Below are positions 63,270 through 64,000 of a DNA stretch of 64,000 bases, in pieces. Origin of the DNA: Flavobacterium aquidurense (GTDB taxonomy: Bacteria > Bacteroidota > Bacteroidia > Flavobacteriales > Flavobacteriaceae); assembly GCA_900107365.1 (NCBI GenBank), contig FNPS01000006.1:249452-313451 (forward strand), given 5' to 3'. The notes beneath the pieces are model-generated. The model was not told the DNA's origin. It did no database searches and saw nothing but the letters and a program-made list of their open reading frames with translations. How positions within the stretch are numbered: the first letter of the stretch is position 1; the number at the start of each line of letters is the position of its first letter. The position numbers and the translations under genes are program-made.

Positions 63270-64000
63270 TTAACCTAGAGTAACTCTTTTGAAACCTGTA
63301 ATTTCAACGTTGAATCCTTTAACATAATCACCAACTTTTTTACTATCATCTTTGATGAAGTTTTGATCAAGTAAAGCTTTTTCCTGATCTAAAGTAGTAT
63401 TGTCAGAGATGAAACGTTGTACTTTTCCTGGAACAATTTTATCCCAAATTTGCTCTGGCTTACCTTCTGCTTTTAATTCAGCTTTAGCATCTTCTTCAGC
63501 TTGTTTTAAAACTTCTTCAGTTAATTGAGAGAAAGAGATATATTTAGGAACATTTTTTAAAGTTTTTCCTAAACGTTTTGCTTCTTCATTATCTTTTTCG
63601 ATTACAGCAATACGAGCAGCAAGTTCAGATTCAACGAAAGCAGGATCAAAATCTTTATAAGATAATGTATCAGCTCCCATAGAAGCAACTTGCATAGAAA
63701 CATCTTTAGTTAAAACGTCAGCGTTAGGAATTGCAGCAGAAATTGCAGTTAATGCAGCAATTTTGTTAACGTGAACATAAGATCCAACGAAAGCACCTTC
63801 TAAAATTTCAAAACCACCGATTTCGATTTTTTCTCCGATAACTCCAGTTTGCTCGATTAATTTTTCAGCAACAGTAATTCCGTTGAAATCTGAAGCTAAA
63901 AATTCTTCTTTAGAAGAGAAGTTAATAGCTTTTTCTACTAATTCTTTAGCCAAAGTTACGAAAGCCTCATTTTTACCTACGAAATCAGTTTCGCAGTTTA
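63270..64000 (-). CDS. tsf: Translation elongation factor Ts, 5' end outside the window
   Basis: The open frame runs to the window edge and contains the conserved NCETDFVGKNEAFVTLAKELVEKA block, so the MAKEL position seen near 63953 is an internal TTG, not the start. EF-Ts exchanges GDP for GTP on EF-Tu. The C-terminal dimerisation region is here; the N-terminal UBA-like part (about 75 residues) is missing. Flavobacterial EF-Ts is near 320 residues. Confidence 0.93.
   Translation of the reverse strand, partial: NCETDFVGKNEAFVTLAKELVEKAINFSSKEEFLASDFNGITVAEKLIEQTGVIGEKIEIGGFEILEGAFVGSYVHVNKIAALTAISAAIPNADVLTKDVSMQVASMGADTLSYKDFDPAFVESELAARIAVIEKDNEEAKRLGKTLKNVPKYISFSQLTEEVLKQAEEDAKAELKAEGKPEQIWDKIVPGKVQRFISDNTTLDQEKALLDQNFIKDDSKKVGDYVKGFNVEITGFKRVTLG

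Overview
The window looks like chromosomal DNA of a Flavobacterium-like member of the Bacteroidota. The signs are an AT-rich sequence, SusC/SusD gene pairs, Bacteroidota-type promoters (TAnnTTTG near -7), short lipoprotein signals, a bacterial geranylgeranylglyceryl phosphate synthase, and many short interspersed palindromes between genes. No tRNA, rRNA, CRISPR array or prophage was seen. Products are assigned from protein motifs read by eye, and no database search was run.

Region 1 (1-18314) is a polysaccharide utilisation locus. A divergent propeller-type regulator (cut by the window edge) is followed by susC, susD and a PKD-domain surface lipoprotein. Then come four GH30 glycosidases (two paralogous pairs), a GH5 with a CBM6-like tail, an endonuclease/exonuclease/phosphatase (EEP) family protein and a GH3 beta-glucosidase. 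The set suits a beta-1,6- or mixed beta-1,3/1,6-glucan such as fungal wall glucan, pustulan or branched laminarin. A Nudix-like regulator lies just downstream (18872).

Region 2 (18363-31255) holds an alkylation-repair cluster on the minus strand (an AraC-MGMT fusion, a 2OG-Fe(II) oxygenase, a stand-alone Ada zinc domain and AlkB). It also has a small SMR transporter/GNAT pair, a WG-repeat protein, a patatin/beta-barrel protein, ahcY, a phosphopantetheinyl transferase, and a Crp/Fnr regulator next to a truncated haemoglobin operon with a well-placed Fnr-like operator.

Region 3 (31351-47251) is mostly housekeeping: GGGP synthase, PnuC, an unusual kinase-DUF4301 fusion, ArfB, a TPP-riboswitch-controlled TonB receptor, GreA with a hairpin in its leader, a HIT protein, a histidine kinase, a flavin reductase, DUF3127, Aat, a MOSC protein and two DUF3857 proteins.

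Region 4 (47410-55023) is a complete thiamine operon on the minus strand: TPP riboswitch, thiS, thiC, a TenI/ThiE-like gene, thiD, thiE, thiG, thiH, thiF. A 573-bp cassette bounded by 31-bp inverted repeats sits between thiG and thiH. It carries a GxxExxY-family gene with an in-frame stop at codon 7. A gene-free element with the same ends lies at 20993-21084. A 27-bp palindrome also lies in frame inside the TenI-like gene. These insertions are the most unusual things in the window.

Region 5 (55122-64000) carries 3-methyladenine glycosylase, a lipoprotein, a queuosine-precursor transporter, a very long TraB/GumN protein, an M3 peptidase and the 3' part of tsf.
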